A stretch of 64,000 bases of DNA. Source: Lachnospiraceae bacterium. GTDB taxonomy: Bacteria; Bacillota; Clostridia; Lachnospirales; Lachnospiraceae. The position numbers and the translations under genes were made by a program. Shown here piece by piece: positions 1-9,796 of the stretch. Each line of letters starts with the position of its first letter. The stretch's first letter is position 1. Under the pieces are notes generated by a model. The model was not told where the DNA came from. It saw only the letters and a list, made by a program, of their open reading frames with translations, and did no database searches. Location of the stretch: the NCBI GenBank assembly GCA_020860755.1, contig JAJBTQ010000033.1:105467-169466 (forward strand), written 5' to 3'.

Positions 1-66
1 CACCCTCGGTGTCGAGCTGCTCGGGCGCCTTGACCTTCTCTTCGTCTTAGACGTGGTCCTGGCTGA

Positions 67-153
67 CTACGAACTGCTCCTGCCCGATGAACTCCTGCTG
101 CCGGACGAACTGCTTCTGCCATATGAATTATTATTCTTATCGCTATAATCCAT
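67..153 (-). CDS. Short Ser/Arg/Gly-rich ORF, possibly the 5' end of a broken or longer gene
   Basis: An ATG preceded by an AGAGAGG site (8-nt spacing) opens a 28-codon frame that begins MDYSDKNNNSYGR and is then almost only Ser, Gly and Arg. It ends at a TAG (positions 67-69). The same frame stays open from that TAG to the window edge and keeps a similar Ser/Arg/Lys/Thr composition. It lies 41 bp downstream of tgt on the same strand. It may be the cytoplasmic tail of a larger protein interrupted by an amber codon, or a real small peptide. Product not recognised. Confidence 0.3.
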   Translation of the reverse strand: MDYSDKNNNSYGRSSSSGSRSSSGRSSS

Positions 154-194
154 CCCTCAAACCTCTCTCATGTATCTCCCTTACGGATGCGCAT

Positions 195-1346
<1,152 letters not shown>

Positions 1347-1362
1347 TTACGATTGGGGGTTT

Positions 1363-1394
1363 TTGATCTATAATACATTGATACGTCGTATAAT
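1363..1394. promoter_or_regulatory. Divergent promoter region between tgt and aroC with a small palindrome
   Basis: Two TATAAT hexamers read on the plus strand at 1369-1374 and 1389-1394, exactly 20 bp apart. The second overlaps an 11-bp perfect palindrome, ATACGTCGTAT, at 1381-1391. TATTAT-type boxes read on the minus strand in the same stretch, so both genes may be transcribed from here. No convincing -35 box was found at 17 bp for either TATAAT, so the exact start points are uncertain. Confidence 0.4.
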
Positions 1395-1464
1395 ACCTTA
1401 GCATAGATAGACGGTTGGGTCAAAAGATATTTTTAAGATTCACGATAACAGGGAGGGAATCAAA

Positions 1465-2565
1465 ATGGCCGGTTCGAATCTCGGAACGATTTTAAAGATC
1501 AGCACCTGGGGCGAATCCCACGGGAAAGCGGTCGGCGTCGTCATAGACGGCTGTCCCGCCGGGCTTTCTCTTTGTGAAGAGGACATTCAGGTATTTTTAG
1601 ACCGCAGAAAACCGGGAACTTCTCCCTACTCCACGCCCCGCAGTGAAAGCGACACGGTGCAGATCCTCTCCGGCGTATTTGAGGGAGCGACGACCGGCAC
1701 CCCCATCTCTCTGCTCGTGCAAAACGAAGATTATAAATCGGAGGATTACGACGAGATTTCCTCCTGCTATCGTCCCGGACATGCGGACTACACCTATGAG
1801 GCCAAATATGGCATCCGCGATCCCCGGGGAGGCGGACGCTCCTCCGGGCGTGAGACCGTAGGACGTGTGGCTGCCGGCGCAGTCGCCTCAAAGCTGCTTG
1901 CCGAGATGGGCGTTTCCATCCTCACCTATGCGAAGTCCATCGGGCCCGTATCTGTTTCGGATGACGAGATCGATCCGGATGAGATCACAAAAAACCCGCT
2001 TGGCATGCCAAGCGCATCCGCTGCAAAAAAAGCCATGGAATATCTGGATGCCTGCAGGGAAAAACAGGACTCCTGCGGCGGGGTGGTCGAGTGCGTCGTC
2101 ACCGGTCTGCCGGCAGGGATCGGAGAACCGGTCTTTGATAAGCTGGACGCCGATCTGGCAAAGGCCATTCTCTCCATCGGCGCCGTAAAGGGCTTTGAGA
2201 TCGGAGACGGATTTACGGCTGCAAAAAGTACGGGGTCAAAAAATAATGACGCCTTCCTCCCGGATGGGGAGGGGCGCCTTATAAAAGAGACAAATCATGC
2301 CGGCGGAACGCTGGGCGGCATAAGCGACGGATCTCCCGTCCTCTTCCGCGCAGCCATAAAGCCGACTCCGTCCATCGGGATCACACAGCAAACCGTCGAT
2401 AAAAACGGCCAGCCGACGGACATTGAGATCACAGGCCGCCACGACCCGGTCATCGTACCGCGTGCCATCGTCGTCGTCGAGGCCATGACTGCCCTGACTC
2501 TGGCGGACCTGCTTCTTTTAAACACGTCTTCCCGTATGGATTATCTCAAGAAAGTTTATGAATAA
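1465..2565 (+). CDS. aroC: Chorismate synthase
   Basis: Converts 5-enolpyruvylshikimate-3-phosphate to chorismate, the last common step of aromatic biosynthesis, using reduced FMN. The 366 residues match the family. Signatures include STWGESHGKAVGVVIDGCPAG at the N-terminus, RPGHADYTYEAKYG, RGGGRSSGRETVGRVAAGA, and the C-terminal RHDPVIVPRAIVVVEAMTA. A GGGAGG site precedes the ATG. The last 20 bp overlap the convergent lactonase gene, leaving no room for a separate terminator. Other shikimate genes are about 53 kb away (aroK, aroD, aroE, DAHP synthase), so the pathway is dispersed rather than in one operon. Confidence 0.98.
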   Translation: MAGSNLGTILKISTWGESHGKAVGVVIDGCPAGLSLCEEDIQVFLDRRKPGTSPYSTPRSESDTVQILSGVFEGATTGTPISLLVQNEDYKSEDYDEISSCYRPGHADYTYEAKYGIRDPRGGGRSSGRETVGRVAAGAVASKLLAEMGVSILTYAKSIGPVSVSDDEIDPDEITKNPLGMPSASAAKKAMEYLDACREKQDSCGGVVECVVTGLPAGIGEPVFDKLDADLAKAILSIGAVKGFEIGDGFTAAKSTGSKNNDAFLPDGEGRLIKETNHAGGTLGGISDGSPVLFRAAIKPTPSIGITQQTVDKNGQPTDIEITGRHDPVIVPRAIVVVEAMTALTLADLLLLNTSSRMDYLKKVYE

Positions 2566-3610
2566 AAATGCTGTTCGGCTGATCGATCAGGATCGGTTTC
2601 GCCGACATGAGGAAATACTGTTTGTCATAGTTCACTTTATATACGGTCACCGTTCCGGTGTTTAATCCCAAAACCACAAAATGATCACTGTCCGGCAGGC
2701 CCGCGACGGACTTGGGATATTCTCCGCTTAAAGATGCGCTGCAGTTTACCGTGAGCATCCCTGTCTCCTCATCCACATCATAGACCACGACAGTATTGGT
2801 GACGGTGTTGCTGACAAACAGATGCTTTCCGTCATGCGAGAAATCCATGCCGAATGTGGATGGTTTCCGCGTGCTGCCCTTTGCGATCGTTGAGATCTTC
2901 TGGATCGGCTCCAGGACCTGCCTGCTGTCGGTATTCATAACCTCCGGCGGCTGATAGACGCAGACATGGTTCGTCTGCTCACACAGAACATAGATAAAAT
3001 TCTTCTTCCAGTCCACACGGATCAGCCGGGGCGCGCTGTCTAATTCACACCGAAGCACTCCGATCGGCTTAAGCTTTCCGGTCTGTTCATCAAACTCATA
3101 GGTCTTTATCTGATCCAGTCCGTTGTCCACCGCAAAGATCCCTTTAAGATCCGGCGTCAGCTTGACGCAGGTGATATGCGGCATAAAGTCGTGTCCCGTC
3201 TCGTCCACACCCATTCCCTCATGGTAGATGCCGTCCGCGATCTCACCGATACTGCCGTCCTCGTTTAAGTGCATGACCGTGAGCCTGCCGTCATAATATC
3301 CGGCCACAAAGAGGAACTTATCCTGCGGATCCGTCTCCAGATAGCAGCCCCGCATGCCGCCCGTCCACTGGGTATTTAAAAATTCCAGATCCCCGTCCGG
3401 GAGAATGCGGTAGGCATTGACCCCCTGAGCCGAGGTGCTGTAGAGATAGTGCCCGTTGTTGGCCACCAGCACATCCGAGGGATTATCGGCCGGGATCACT
3501 TTCCGTTCCGAAAATCTGCTTGTCTCCGCGTCGAGACCTAAGATATAGATCCCCTCACTGCTTCCCTTTGTATACGTTCCGATATAGGCAACATAACGAT
3601 CCTTAGCCAT
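2546..3610 (-). CDS. Lactonase family beta-propeller protein (6-phosphogluconolactonase type)
   Basis: 354 residues of the seven-bladed lactonase family (YkgB/Pgl type). The start KDRYVAYIGTYTKGSSEGIY and internal segments such as DETGHDFMPHITCVKLTPD and HDGKHLFVSNTVTNTVVVYD are typical propeller blades. The family includes 6-phosphogluconolactonases and several carboxy-muconate cyclases, so the exact substrate is open. No signal peptide, so it is cytoplasmic. The ATG at 3610 follows GGGAGG by about 10 nt; a GTG two codons upstream overlaps the stop of the U32 gene, so the two genes are translationally close. Convergent overlap with aroC at the 3' end. Confidence 0.85.
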   Translation of the reverse strand: MAKDRYVAYIGTYTKGSSEGIYILGLDAETSRFSERKVIPADNPSDVLVANNGHYLYSTSAQGVNAYRILPDGDLEFLNTQWTGGMRGCYLETDPQDKFLFVAGYYDGRLTVMHLNEDGSIGEIADGIYHEGMGVDETGHDFMPHITCVKLTPDLKGIFAVDNGLDQIKTYEFDEQTGKLKPIGVLRCELDSAPRLIRVDWKKNFIYVLCEQTNHVCVYQPPEVMNTDSRQVLEPIQKISTIAKGSTRKPSTFGMDFSHDGKHLFVSNTVTNTVVVYDVDEETGMLTVNCSASLSGEYPKSVAGLPDSDHFVVLGLNTGTVTVYKVNYDKQYFLMSAKPILIDQPNSIFIHKLS

Positions 3611-3612
3611 AG

Positions 3613-4842
3613 TCACTCGGCCTCCCTTCTGCGCAGGACATCAAACAGATCCATCTCATGTCCAAGATCGATATAGATACTCTGCTGCGGGTGAGGAGCG
3701 GATTCCATCTGATCCCCCTCCTCATTCCTGATTTCTTTTACCTGTACTTTAATGTTTTCTCCGTTCGGCTTCATGATCTCGATCAGTTCCCCGACAGAGA
3801 ATTTATTTTTTTGCTCAATGTGATACAGCCCGTCTGCATTCCGCTCTCCAACGATCCCGAGATAGGTATAGTCCTTCCCGTATGTGCTCTCATCGTAGAT
3901 CATGGCGCTCTCATCCGGCTTTCCGAAAAAGAATCCGGTAGAAAACTTCCGGTACGTACAGGCACGGACCTGCTCAAGGTACCAGTCCATATTCGCGCGG
4001 TATCGCACCGGATCCTCCAAAAAATCGTCGATCGCCCGACGGTAGGTGCGGGTCACCGCAGCCACATAGAGCGCGTTTTTCATCCGCCCCTCGACCTTAA
4101 AGCTGTCAATACCGGCGGCGATCAGCTCCGGGATATATGCAATCATGCAAAGATCCGCGGAGTTAAAAAGAAACGTTCCCCGTTCATTTTCATATACCGG
4201 GAGATACTGACCCGGTCTGGACTCCTCTTCGATCACATATTTCCAGCGGCAGGGGTGGGTGCACTCTCCCCGGTTGGCGTCCCGCCCGGTAAAATAATTG
4301 CTGAGCAGACAGCGGCCGGAATAAGACACGCACATGGCTCCGTGAACAAAGGCCTCCAACTCCATATCGTCCGGCATCTTTTCACGGATCTGTGCAAGCT
4401 CCGCCAAGGAAAGCTCTCTGGCCGCCACGATCCGCTTCGCTCCCAACTCGTGCCAGAACAGGCAGGTGGCATAGTTCGTGTTGTTCGCCTGCGTGCTTAT
4501 GTGGATGTCGATCTGCGGGCATATCTCCCGTGCAAGGGTAAAAACGCCGGGATCCGATATGAGCAGCGCGTCGGGTTGAAGAGGAGCAATCTGCGAAAGA
4601 TAATCCCGGATTCCTTCAAGGTCCTCGTTGTGGGCAAAAATATTGACGGTTAGGTACACTTTTACTCCCTGCGCATGGGCAAAGGATATGCCCTCCCGGA
4701 CCTCCTTTATCGAGAAGTTCTTTGCCTTTGCGCGGAGGCCGAACGCCTCCCCGCCGATATAGACCGCATCCGCACCGAACGTAACCGCTACTTTCAGCAC
4801 TTCAAGGCTGCCGGCCGGGATCAATAACTCAGGTCTTTTCAT
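3613..4842 (-). CDS. U32 family protein (peptidase U32 / tRNA hydroxylation type)
   Basis: 409 residues. The N-terminus ELLIPAGSLEVLKVAVTFGADAVYIGG is a TIM-barrel-like opening conserved in the family. The U32 signature is present in EAFVHGAMCVSYSGRCLLSNY, followed by GECTHPCRWKY, giving the conserved cysteines. Family members such as TrhP and RlhA act in hydroxylation of tRNA or rRNA bases, and older annotation calls them collagenase-like peptidases; a role in RNA modification is more likely here. It lies between ylbF and the lactonase. The mltG and O-methyltransferase genes often found next to it in Clostridia are absent. Confidence 0.88.
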   Translation of the reverse strand: MKRPELLIPAGSLEVLKVAVTFGADAVYIGGEAFGLRAKAKNFSIKEVREGISFAHAQGVKVYLTVNIFAHNEDLEGIRDYLSQIAPLQPDALLISDPGVFTLAREICPQIDIHISTQANNTNYATCLFWHELGAKRIVAARELSLAELAQIREKMPDDMELEAFVHGAMCVSYSGRCLLSNYFTGRDANRGECTHPCRWKYVIEEESRPGQYLPVYENERGTFLFNSADLCMIAYIPELIAAGIDSFKVEGRMKNALYVAAVTRTYRRAIDDFLEDPVRYRANMDWYLEQVRACTYRKFSTGFFFGKPDESAMIYDESTYGKDYTYLGIVGERNADGLYHIEQKNKFSVGELIEIMKPNGENIKVQVKEIRNEEGDQMESAPHPQQSIYIDLGHEMDLFDVLRRREAE

Positions 4843-4877
4843 AGCAGACCTTCCTCTCTCATTTTGGCGGCATACAC

Positions 4878-5219
4878 TTAATTATCCTCGGCAAGCGGTT
4901 CAAAATCCAGACAACCGATCACTTCGGCATCGATCTGCTGCACCACTTTGCACAGTGCCGCTTCCGCCTTGAGATAGTCCTGCATGACCGAATCGTGATA
5001 GACATCGCGGAACTCGTCTGCCAGCCGGTCTGCCTCGGTGAACAGATCCACTTCGTCCTCTGAGTTTTGCAGCCGGTAATTCATAGCCCGGTATTCCTGG
5101 ACCCGTCTCTCTTTTTCCGGATCTTTCTTAAGCTCTGCCCTGGCCTCATTGTACGCCTGAAGCTCCGGGCAGGCCTTGATCGCCTCGACTAAGCGGCTTA
5201 AACATTCTTGTATCTCCAT
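4878..5219 (-). CDS. YlbF/YmcA family regulator
   Basis: 113 residues, nearly all helical and highly charged, with LSRLVEAIKACPELQAYNEAR and a central KDPEKERRVQEYRAMNYRLQ segment typical of the Com_YlbF family. In Bacillus these small proteins form a complex that modulates RNase Y-dependent mRNA processing. Here the gene sits directly downstream of an RNase J gene on the same strand, which fits an RNA-processing role. The assignment rests on size, composition and context. Confidence 0.8.
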   Translation of the reverse strand: MEIQECLSRLVEAIKACPELQAYNEARAELKKDPEKERRVQEYRAMNYRLQNSEDEVDLFTEADRLADEFRDVYHDSVMQDYLKAEAALCKVVQQIDAEVIGCLDFEPLAEDN

Positions 5220-5265
5220 TGAAACCTCCGTTTATTGTCCCGTAAGACAGTGTTTTTGCTGTGCT

Positions 5266-6921
5266 CTATACTTCCATGATGATCGGGATCAGCATGGGAC
5301 GGCGCTTTGTCGTTTTCCAGATAAACTCGCCGAGATCATCTTTGATGCTGGATTTGATCTTGTTCCAGTCCGTAACACCTTGCACCACAAGTCCGTCCAT
5401 CGTTTCATTTACCACCTGCAGCGCCTCTTCCAAAAGATCTTCGGCATTGCGGACATACACAAACCCCCGCGACACGATGTCCGGTCCGGAAAGGACCTGT
5501 CCCGAGCCGCTCTCCAATGTCAGGACAACGATCACGATGCCGTCCTCCGCGAGATGCTGACGGTCGCGCATCACGATATTCCCGACATCTCCGATGCCGA
5601 GCCCGTCCACAAACACGGATCCGGCCGGAACCTGATCGACGACTTTTGCATAGTCTTCCTCGATTTCCAGAACATCACCGGAGGAGAGCATAAGGATATG
5701 ATCACTGGGAATGCCGAGCTCTTTTGCAAGCTGCGCCTGTGCCTTTCTGTGCCTGAACTCCCCGTGGATCGGGATCGCGTATTCCGGCTGCAGCAGTGAA
5801 TAGATCAGCTTGATCTCCTCCTGACAGGCATGTCCGGAGACATGAGTATCCTGAAAGATCACATCCGCGCTCTTTTGGTACAGCTCATCTATGATCTTGG
5901 AGACCGCCTTCTCATTTCCGGGAATCGGATTAGAAGAAAAGATGATCAGATCATTCGGCGTGATCTTGACTTTCTTGTGCGTGCCGTTGGCCATGCGGGA
6001 AAGCGCGGCCAGCGGCTCTCCCTGACTTCCCGTGGTGATCAGCACCATCCGGTCATCCGGATAGTCCTTCATCTGCTCCACGTCGATCAGGGTATTGGAG
6101 GGGATGTGCAGATAGCCCAGCTCCTGTGCGATGGAGATGACATTTACCATGCTCCGCCCTTCCACCACAACCTTCCGGTCGAACTTGTAGGCCGTGTTTA
6201 TGATCTGCTGCACCCTGTCCACATTGGAGGCAAAGGTGGCAATGATGATCCGCTGCGAGGAATGGTCGCTGAAGATACCTTCAAACGTTTTTCCGACCAC
6301 ACTCTCGGTCATGCTGATGCCGGGACGCTCCGCGTTGGTGCTGTCACACATAAGAGCAAGCACACCCTTCTTGCCGAGCTCGCCAAAGCGCTGAAGATCG
6401 ATGGCATCCCCGTAGACCGGCGTGTAGTCCACCTTAAAATCTCCGGTGTGTACTATGATCCCTTTCGGCGTATAGATGGCCAATGCCGCCGCGTCCTGAA
6501 TGCTGTGATTTGTCTTTATAAATTCAACCCTGAATTCTCCGATATTGATATGCTGACCATAAGCCACGACTTTTCTCTTTACGGTGTCGAGCAGGTCGTG
6601 CTCTTCCAGCTTGTGGTCGATTAAGGCCATGGTAAGCTTCGTCGCGTAGATCGGAGCATTCACCTCCAGAAGTACATAGGGCAGGGCACCAATGTGGTCC
6701 TCATGCCCATGGGTGATAAAAAATGCCTTCAGCCTGTCCGCGTTGTCCTGGAGATAGGTGATCACGGGCACGCAAAGATCGATGCCGTACATATCATCTT
6801 CCGGAAATGCCAGACCGCAGTCCACCACAATAATACTGTCCTCATATTCAAAGGCAGTAATATTCATCCCTATGGACTCCAGTCCGCCCAAGGGGATGAT
6901 ATGCAATTTTGAATTGTCCAT
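5266..6921 (-). CDS. rnj: Ribonuclease J
   Basis: 551-residue metallo-beta-lactamase/beta-CASP nuclease of Firmicutes mRNA decay and rRNA maturation (5'-3' exonuclease and endonuclease). The N-terminus has IIPLGGLESIGMN, the metal motif FFITHGHEDHIGALPY (HxHxDH), and the second His in HTGDFKVD. The beta-CASP part has GSQGEPLAALSRMANG and the C-terminal HVSGHACQEEIK. It is followed by ylbF. Only one RNase J copy is in the window. Confidence 0.96.
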   Translation of the reverse strand: MDNSKLHIIPLGGLESIGMNITAFEYEDSIIVVDCGLAFPEDDMYGIDLCVPVITYLQDNADRLKAFFITHGHEDHIGALPYVLLEVNAPIYATKLTMALIDHKLEEHDLLDTVKRKVVAYGQHINIGEFRVEFIKTNHSIQDAAALAIYTPKGIIVHTGDFKVDYTPVYGDAIDLQRFGELGKKGVLALMCDSTNAERPGISMTESVVGKTFEGIFSDHSSQRIIIATFASNVDRVQQIINTAYKFDRKVVVEGRSMVNVISIAQELGYLHIPSNTLIDVEQMKDYPDDRMVLITTGSQGEPLAALSRMANGTHKKVKITPNDLIIFSSNPIPGNEKAVSKIIDELYQKSADVIFQDTHVSGHACQEEIKLIYSLLQPEYAIPIHGEFRHRKAQAQLAKELGIPSDHILMLSSGDVLEIEEDYAKVVDQVPAGSVFVDGLGIGDVGNIVMRDRQHLAEDGIVIVVLTLESGSGQVLSGPDIVSRGFVYVRNAEDLLEEALQVVNETMDGLVVQGVTDWNKIKSSIKDDLGEFIWKTTKRRPMLIPIIMEV

Positions 6922-7048
6922 TACTCGAAAAAACCTCCGTCAAACAATTTGCTTCCGGACGCACAAAATTCCGAACAAAATATGTCCGCTCACAGGAAGG
7001 CCTGTCGCACACATAATCTGTCCGGGATCCTGAGTGAATCGAAAGACA

Positions 7049-7306
7049 TTAAATTTCCAGGTCGATATCCTCGATCAATTCCTCAAAGACTTTCGCGATC
7101 GCGCGAATCTCTTCATCGTCCTCGACGACTTCATAAATGATATCTTCCTCATCCGTTCGTATCTCTCTCAAAATGTACGCAAAGGAATCCTCTTCCTCCT
7201 CCTCGGCGACGAGCAGATAGGTGATCCCCGCGATACATGTTTGTTCCAGCACATAAAACTGTATCTCTTCGTCAGTATCCGGATCCGTAAAAATAAGTTT
7301 TTCCAT
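7049..7306 (-). CDS. DUF1292 family small acidic protein
   Basis: 85 residues, strongly acidic, with MEKLIFTDPDTDEEIQFYVLEQT followed by an ILREIRTDEEDIIYEVVEDDEEI stretch. This is the Firmicutes DUF1292 (YrzB-like) protein, nearly always found between ruvX and downstream RNA-related genes. Function is unknown. It lies 9 bp after ruvX, so it is almost certainly in the same transcript. Confidence 0.85.
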   Translation of the reverse strand: MEKLIFTDPDTDEEIQFYVLEQTCIAGITYLLVAEEEEEDSFAYILREIRTDEEDIIYEVVEDDEEIRAIAKVFEELIEDIDLEI

Positions 7307-7315
7307 TCTGTGTTT

Positions 7316-7753
7316 TTATTCTCCTTTTTCGTTGTGTTCCAGCGAGTCCAGATATCCCTGCAGGATAAAAACTGCCGCCAGCTTATCTGCATATTGTTTC
7401 CGGTCTTCCCGGCGAACGCCGCTCTCCATCATGGTCTTATCCGCCATGACTGTCGTAAGTCTCTCGTCCCACAGGACAACAGGGAGCCCCGTCCTTTGCT
7501 CCAGCATGTCCTTAAACTCCTTGGTCTTTACGCAGCGCTCCCCCTCGGTGTTGTTCATATTCTTGGGGTAGCCCAGCACGATCCGTTCCACCTCGTACTC
7601 CAAGATCAACTCCTCGATTCGCGCAAGAGTGGTCTTTAGCTTGCCGGGAGACTTTCTGCGGATAGTCTCAACACCCTGCGCAGTAAGAAACAAAGGGTCG
7701 CTCACCGCAACCCCCACTGTCTTGGAGCCGAAATCAAGGCCCATGATCCTCAT
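7316..7753 (-). CDS. ruvX: Holliday-junction resolvase-like protein YqgF/RuvX
   Basis: 145 residues with an RNase H-like fold. The opening [17 protein letters not shown] holds the first catalytic Asp, [16 protein letters not shown] the next conserved block, and LWDERLTT the acidic residue before the C-terminal helix. In bacteria the protein is needed for pre-16S rRNA 5' processing; a junction-resolving role is debated. Located between ireB (10 bp upstream) and DUF1292, the normal Firmicutes order. Confidence 0.95.
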   Translation of the reverse strand: MRIMGLDFGSKTVGVAVSDPLFLTAQGVETIRRKSPGKLKTTLARIEELILEYEVERIVLGYPKNMNNTEGERCVKTKEFKDMLEQRTGLPVVLWDERLTTVMADKTMMESGVRREDRKQYADKLAAVFILQGYLDSLEHNEKGE

Positions 7754-7763
7754 GCGAATTCCT

Positions 7764-8030
7764 CTATTCTATCCAACCGTGTCTTCTTGCATAGTCGGTC
7801 AAAACTTCCTCGACGAGCTCATCACGCTCCACTTTCATGATCAGGCTGCGCGCATTGTTGTAACTGGTGATATAAGTGGGGTCGCCTGACATGATATAGC
7901 CGACGATCTGATTGATGGGATTGTAGCCCTTCTCGAGCATCGACTTGTAGACGATCTCGAGAATATCTCCCACCTTCAGCTCCGGTGCCTTTTCCATTTT
8001 AAAATATTGAGTCTGCCCTATGTCCTTCAT
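7764..8030 (-). CDS. ireB: IreB family regulatory phosphoprotein
   Basis: 88 residues, the DUF965/IreB family. The core [21 protein letters not shown] is diagnostic. In Enterococcus IreB is phosphorylated on N-terminal threonines by the PASTA kinase IreK and modulates cephalosporin tolerance. Here Thr7 (GQT) is the only threonine in the first 50 residues and is the obvious candidate phosphosite. First gene of the ireB-ruvX-DUF1292 block, 44 bp after mtaB. Confidence 0.94.
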   Translation of the reverse strand: MKDIGQTQYFKMEKAPELKVGDILEIVYKSMLEKGYNPINQIVGYIMSGDPTYITSYNNARSLIMKVERDELVEEVLTDYARRHGWIE

Positions 8031-8074
8031 AATTTTCCTCTTTTATTGATAAAAACGTTTATCCATGTTTTATC

Positions 8075-9367
8075 TTATACTATCTGTCCAGAAAATTCAA
8101 CCGTGATTATCCTGTTTTGAAGACATTCCTCCGTGCGCAGCCACGTTTTGACATATTCCGGTGTATAGCCCGTATAATAGCGCTCGCCGTTTTTTGTGAC
8201 CGGCTCCTCAAAGAGGACTTCCACCTGCCGGCCCAGATACCAGCTCTCAAACTGATCTTTTAAGTCCGCTGCGATCGCGAGCAGCTGCCTTACGCGCTCC
8301 GACTTTACCTGCCCCGGGATCTGCCCGTCCATCCGTGCGGCTGCCGTGCCGTCACGCCGCGAGTAGGGAAACACATGGATCTCATAAAAGGCGGCTTTTT
8401 TCACGAAGTCACAGGTGGCGGAGAACTCCTCTTCGCTCTCACCGGGGAAGCCGACGATGATATCCGTGGTCAGCGCCGGGTGTTCAAAATATTCCCGAAG
8501 GATGTCGCATTTTTCCAGATATTCCTGTGTCGTGTAATTCCGGTTCATCCGCGCGAGAACCGTGTCACTCCCACTCTGCAGGGACAGATGGAAGTGCGGA
8601 CAGACTTTTTTCATCCCGGCAATCTCTAAGACAAACTCTTCGGTGATGATCCCGGGTTCCAGCGAACCTAAGCGGATCCGCTTCACGCCATCTATCTCAT
8701 GGATCCGGCGAATCAGGTCGAGCAGGGATATTCCCGGGTCTGTTCCGTAGGAACTGATGTGGATCCCGGTCAGCACGATCTCGGCAAAGCCGTTGTCTGC
8801 CAGCTCCTCCACCTCCCGGATCACCCGTTCCGGTGCACGGCTGCGCGAACGGCCTCTGGCATAGGGGATGACACAGTAGCTGCAGAATGAATCGCATCCA
8901 TCCTGGATCTTGACAAAGGCTCGGGCGTGCTTTGCCGGATGACTGAGGTGAAGTTCTTCGAACGTCCGGTCCGGCCGGCTGATATCAGTGATAAACTCCG
9001 TTTTCCCTGTCTTTTCATACTCCGCAAGGGCCCGGATCAGGTCATGTTTTTGGTCATTGCCGATCACGAGATCCACGGCATCATCCGCCTCCGTCCTCTT
9101 AGGATCGATCTGGGCATAACATCCCGCTGCCACAACGAGTGCGTCGGGGTTTAATTTTTTCGCCCGGTGGATCATCTGACGGGACTTTTTGTCCGCGATG
9201 TTTGTCACGGTGCAGGTGTTGATCACATACAGATCCGCACGCTCGGAAAACGGGACGATCTCATAGCCGGCTTCTAAAAGCTCCTGCTGCATGGCCTCCG
9301 TCTCATATGCATTTACCTTACACCCCAGACTGTGAAGTGCCGCTTTTTTCCTGTTTTCGTTTGACAT
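8075..9367 (-). CDS. mtaB: tRNA t6A37 methylthiotransferase MtaB
   Basis: 430-residue radical-SAM methylthiotransferase that makes ms2t6A at tRNA position 37. The N-terminal UPF0004 domain has LGCKVNAYETEAM, NTCTVTNIADKKSRQ and AAGCYAQ, giving the three auxiliary-cluster cysteines. The radical-SAM motif CDSFCSYCVIPYARGRSRSR follows at about residue 157, and a TRAM domain closes the C-terminus. The MtaB type (not MiaB) is indicated by the short N-terminus and the LGCKVN motif. Divergent from the HPr-like gene. Confidence 0.95.
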   Translation of the reverse strand: MSNENRKKAALHSLGCKVNAYETEAMQQELLEAGYEIVPFSERADLYVINTCTVTNIADKKSRQMIHRAKKLNPDALVVAAGCYAQIDPKRTEADDAVDLVIGNDQKHDLIRALAEYEKTGKTEFITDISRPDRTFEELHLSHPAKHARAFVKIQDGCDSFCSYCVIPYARGRSRSRAPERVIREVEELADNGFAEIVLTGIHISSYGTDPGISLLDLIRRIHEIDGVKRIRLGSLEPGIITEEFVLEIAGMKKVCPHFHLSLQSGSDTVLARMNRNYTTQEYLEKCDILREYFEHPALTTDIIVGFPGESEEEFSATCDFVKKAAFYEIHVFPYSRRDGTAAARMDGQIPGQVKSERVRQLLAIAADLKDQFESWYLGRQVEVLFEEPVTKNGERYYTGYTPEYVKTWLRTEECLQNRIITVEFSGQIV

Positions 9368-9477
9368 GTCGAAAAACTTCTCTTTACTTTGTTTCGTTTA
9401 TTGACTTTTCCGATAAATGAAGTTAGTATACAACCATGAGGACACGATGACAAGAAACTTTAAGAGGAGGTTGTTTT

Positions 9478-9711
9478 ATGAAAAAAGTTCTTGTATCACT
9501 CAATTCGATCGATAAAGTAAAATCTTTTGTAAAGGATATTTCTGAGTACGACTATGAGTTCGACCTGGTATCCGGCAGATATGTCATTGATGCGAAATCA
9601 ATGCTCGGGATCTTCAGTCTGGATCTCTCCAAGCCGATCGAGCTCACGGTCCACGCCGACGATGCGGAGGCGGACGAGGTCATCTCCTCGCTCACATCCT
9701 ATCTGGCATAG
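9478..9711 (+). CDS. HPr/Crh-like protein lacking the catalytic histidine
   Basis: 77 residues of the HPr fold. The regulatory serine motif is clear in AKSMLGIFSLDL (Ser41, equivalent to HPr Ser46). The position that should be the phospho-accepting His15 (GIHARPA in HPr) reads NSIDKVKSF, with Asp in place of His, and the only His lies far away in TVHADD. It therefore cannot carry PTS phosphoryl transfer but may keep Ser phosphorylation and CcpA binding, like Bacillus Crh. AGAGGAGG precedes the ATG, and a strong terminator follows 20 bp after the stop, so it is monocistronic. Confidence 0.85.
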   Translation: MKKVLVSLNSIDKVKSFVKDISEYDYEFDLVSGRYVIDAKSMLGIFSLDLSKPIELTVHADDAEADEVISSLTSYLA

Positions 9712-9730
9712 AAAAATAAAAAATGCAAAA

Positions 9731-9763
9731 AGGCATTGCCTCGGTATGGCAGTGCCTTTTTTT
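9731..9763 (+). terminator. Rho-independent terminator of the HPr-like gene
   Basis: Stem AGGCATTGCC / GGCAGTGCCT (one mismatch), loop TCGGTAT, then a run of T on the plus strand. Confidence 0.9.
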
Positions 9764-9796
9764 GTCCGGAAAAAAGGACCGGCCGGGGCATTTTCT

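Noticed and set aside
3658..4653. Long plus-strand open frame (331 codons) opposite the U32 gene
   Set aside because: It lies entirely antisense to a well-conserved gene, has no ribosome site and encodes no recognisable domain.
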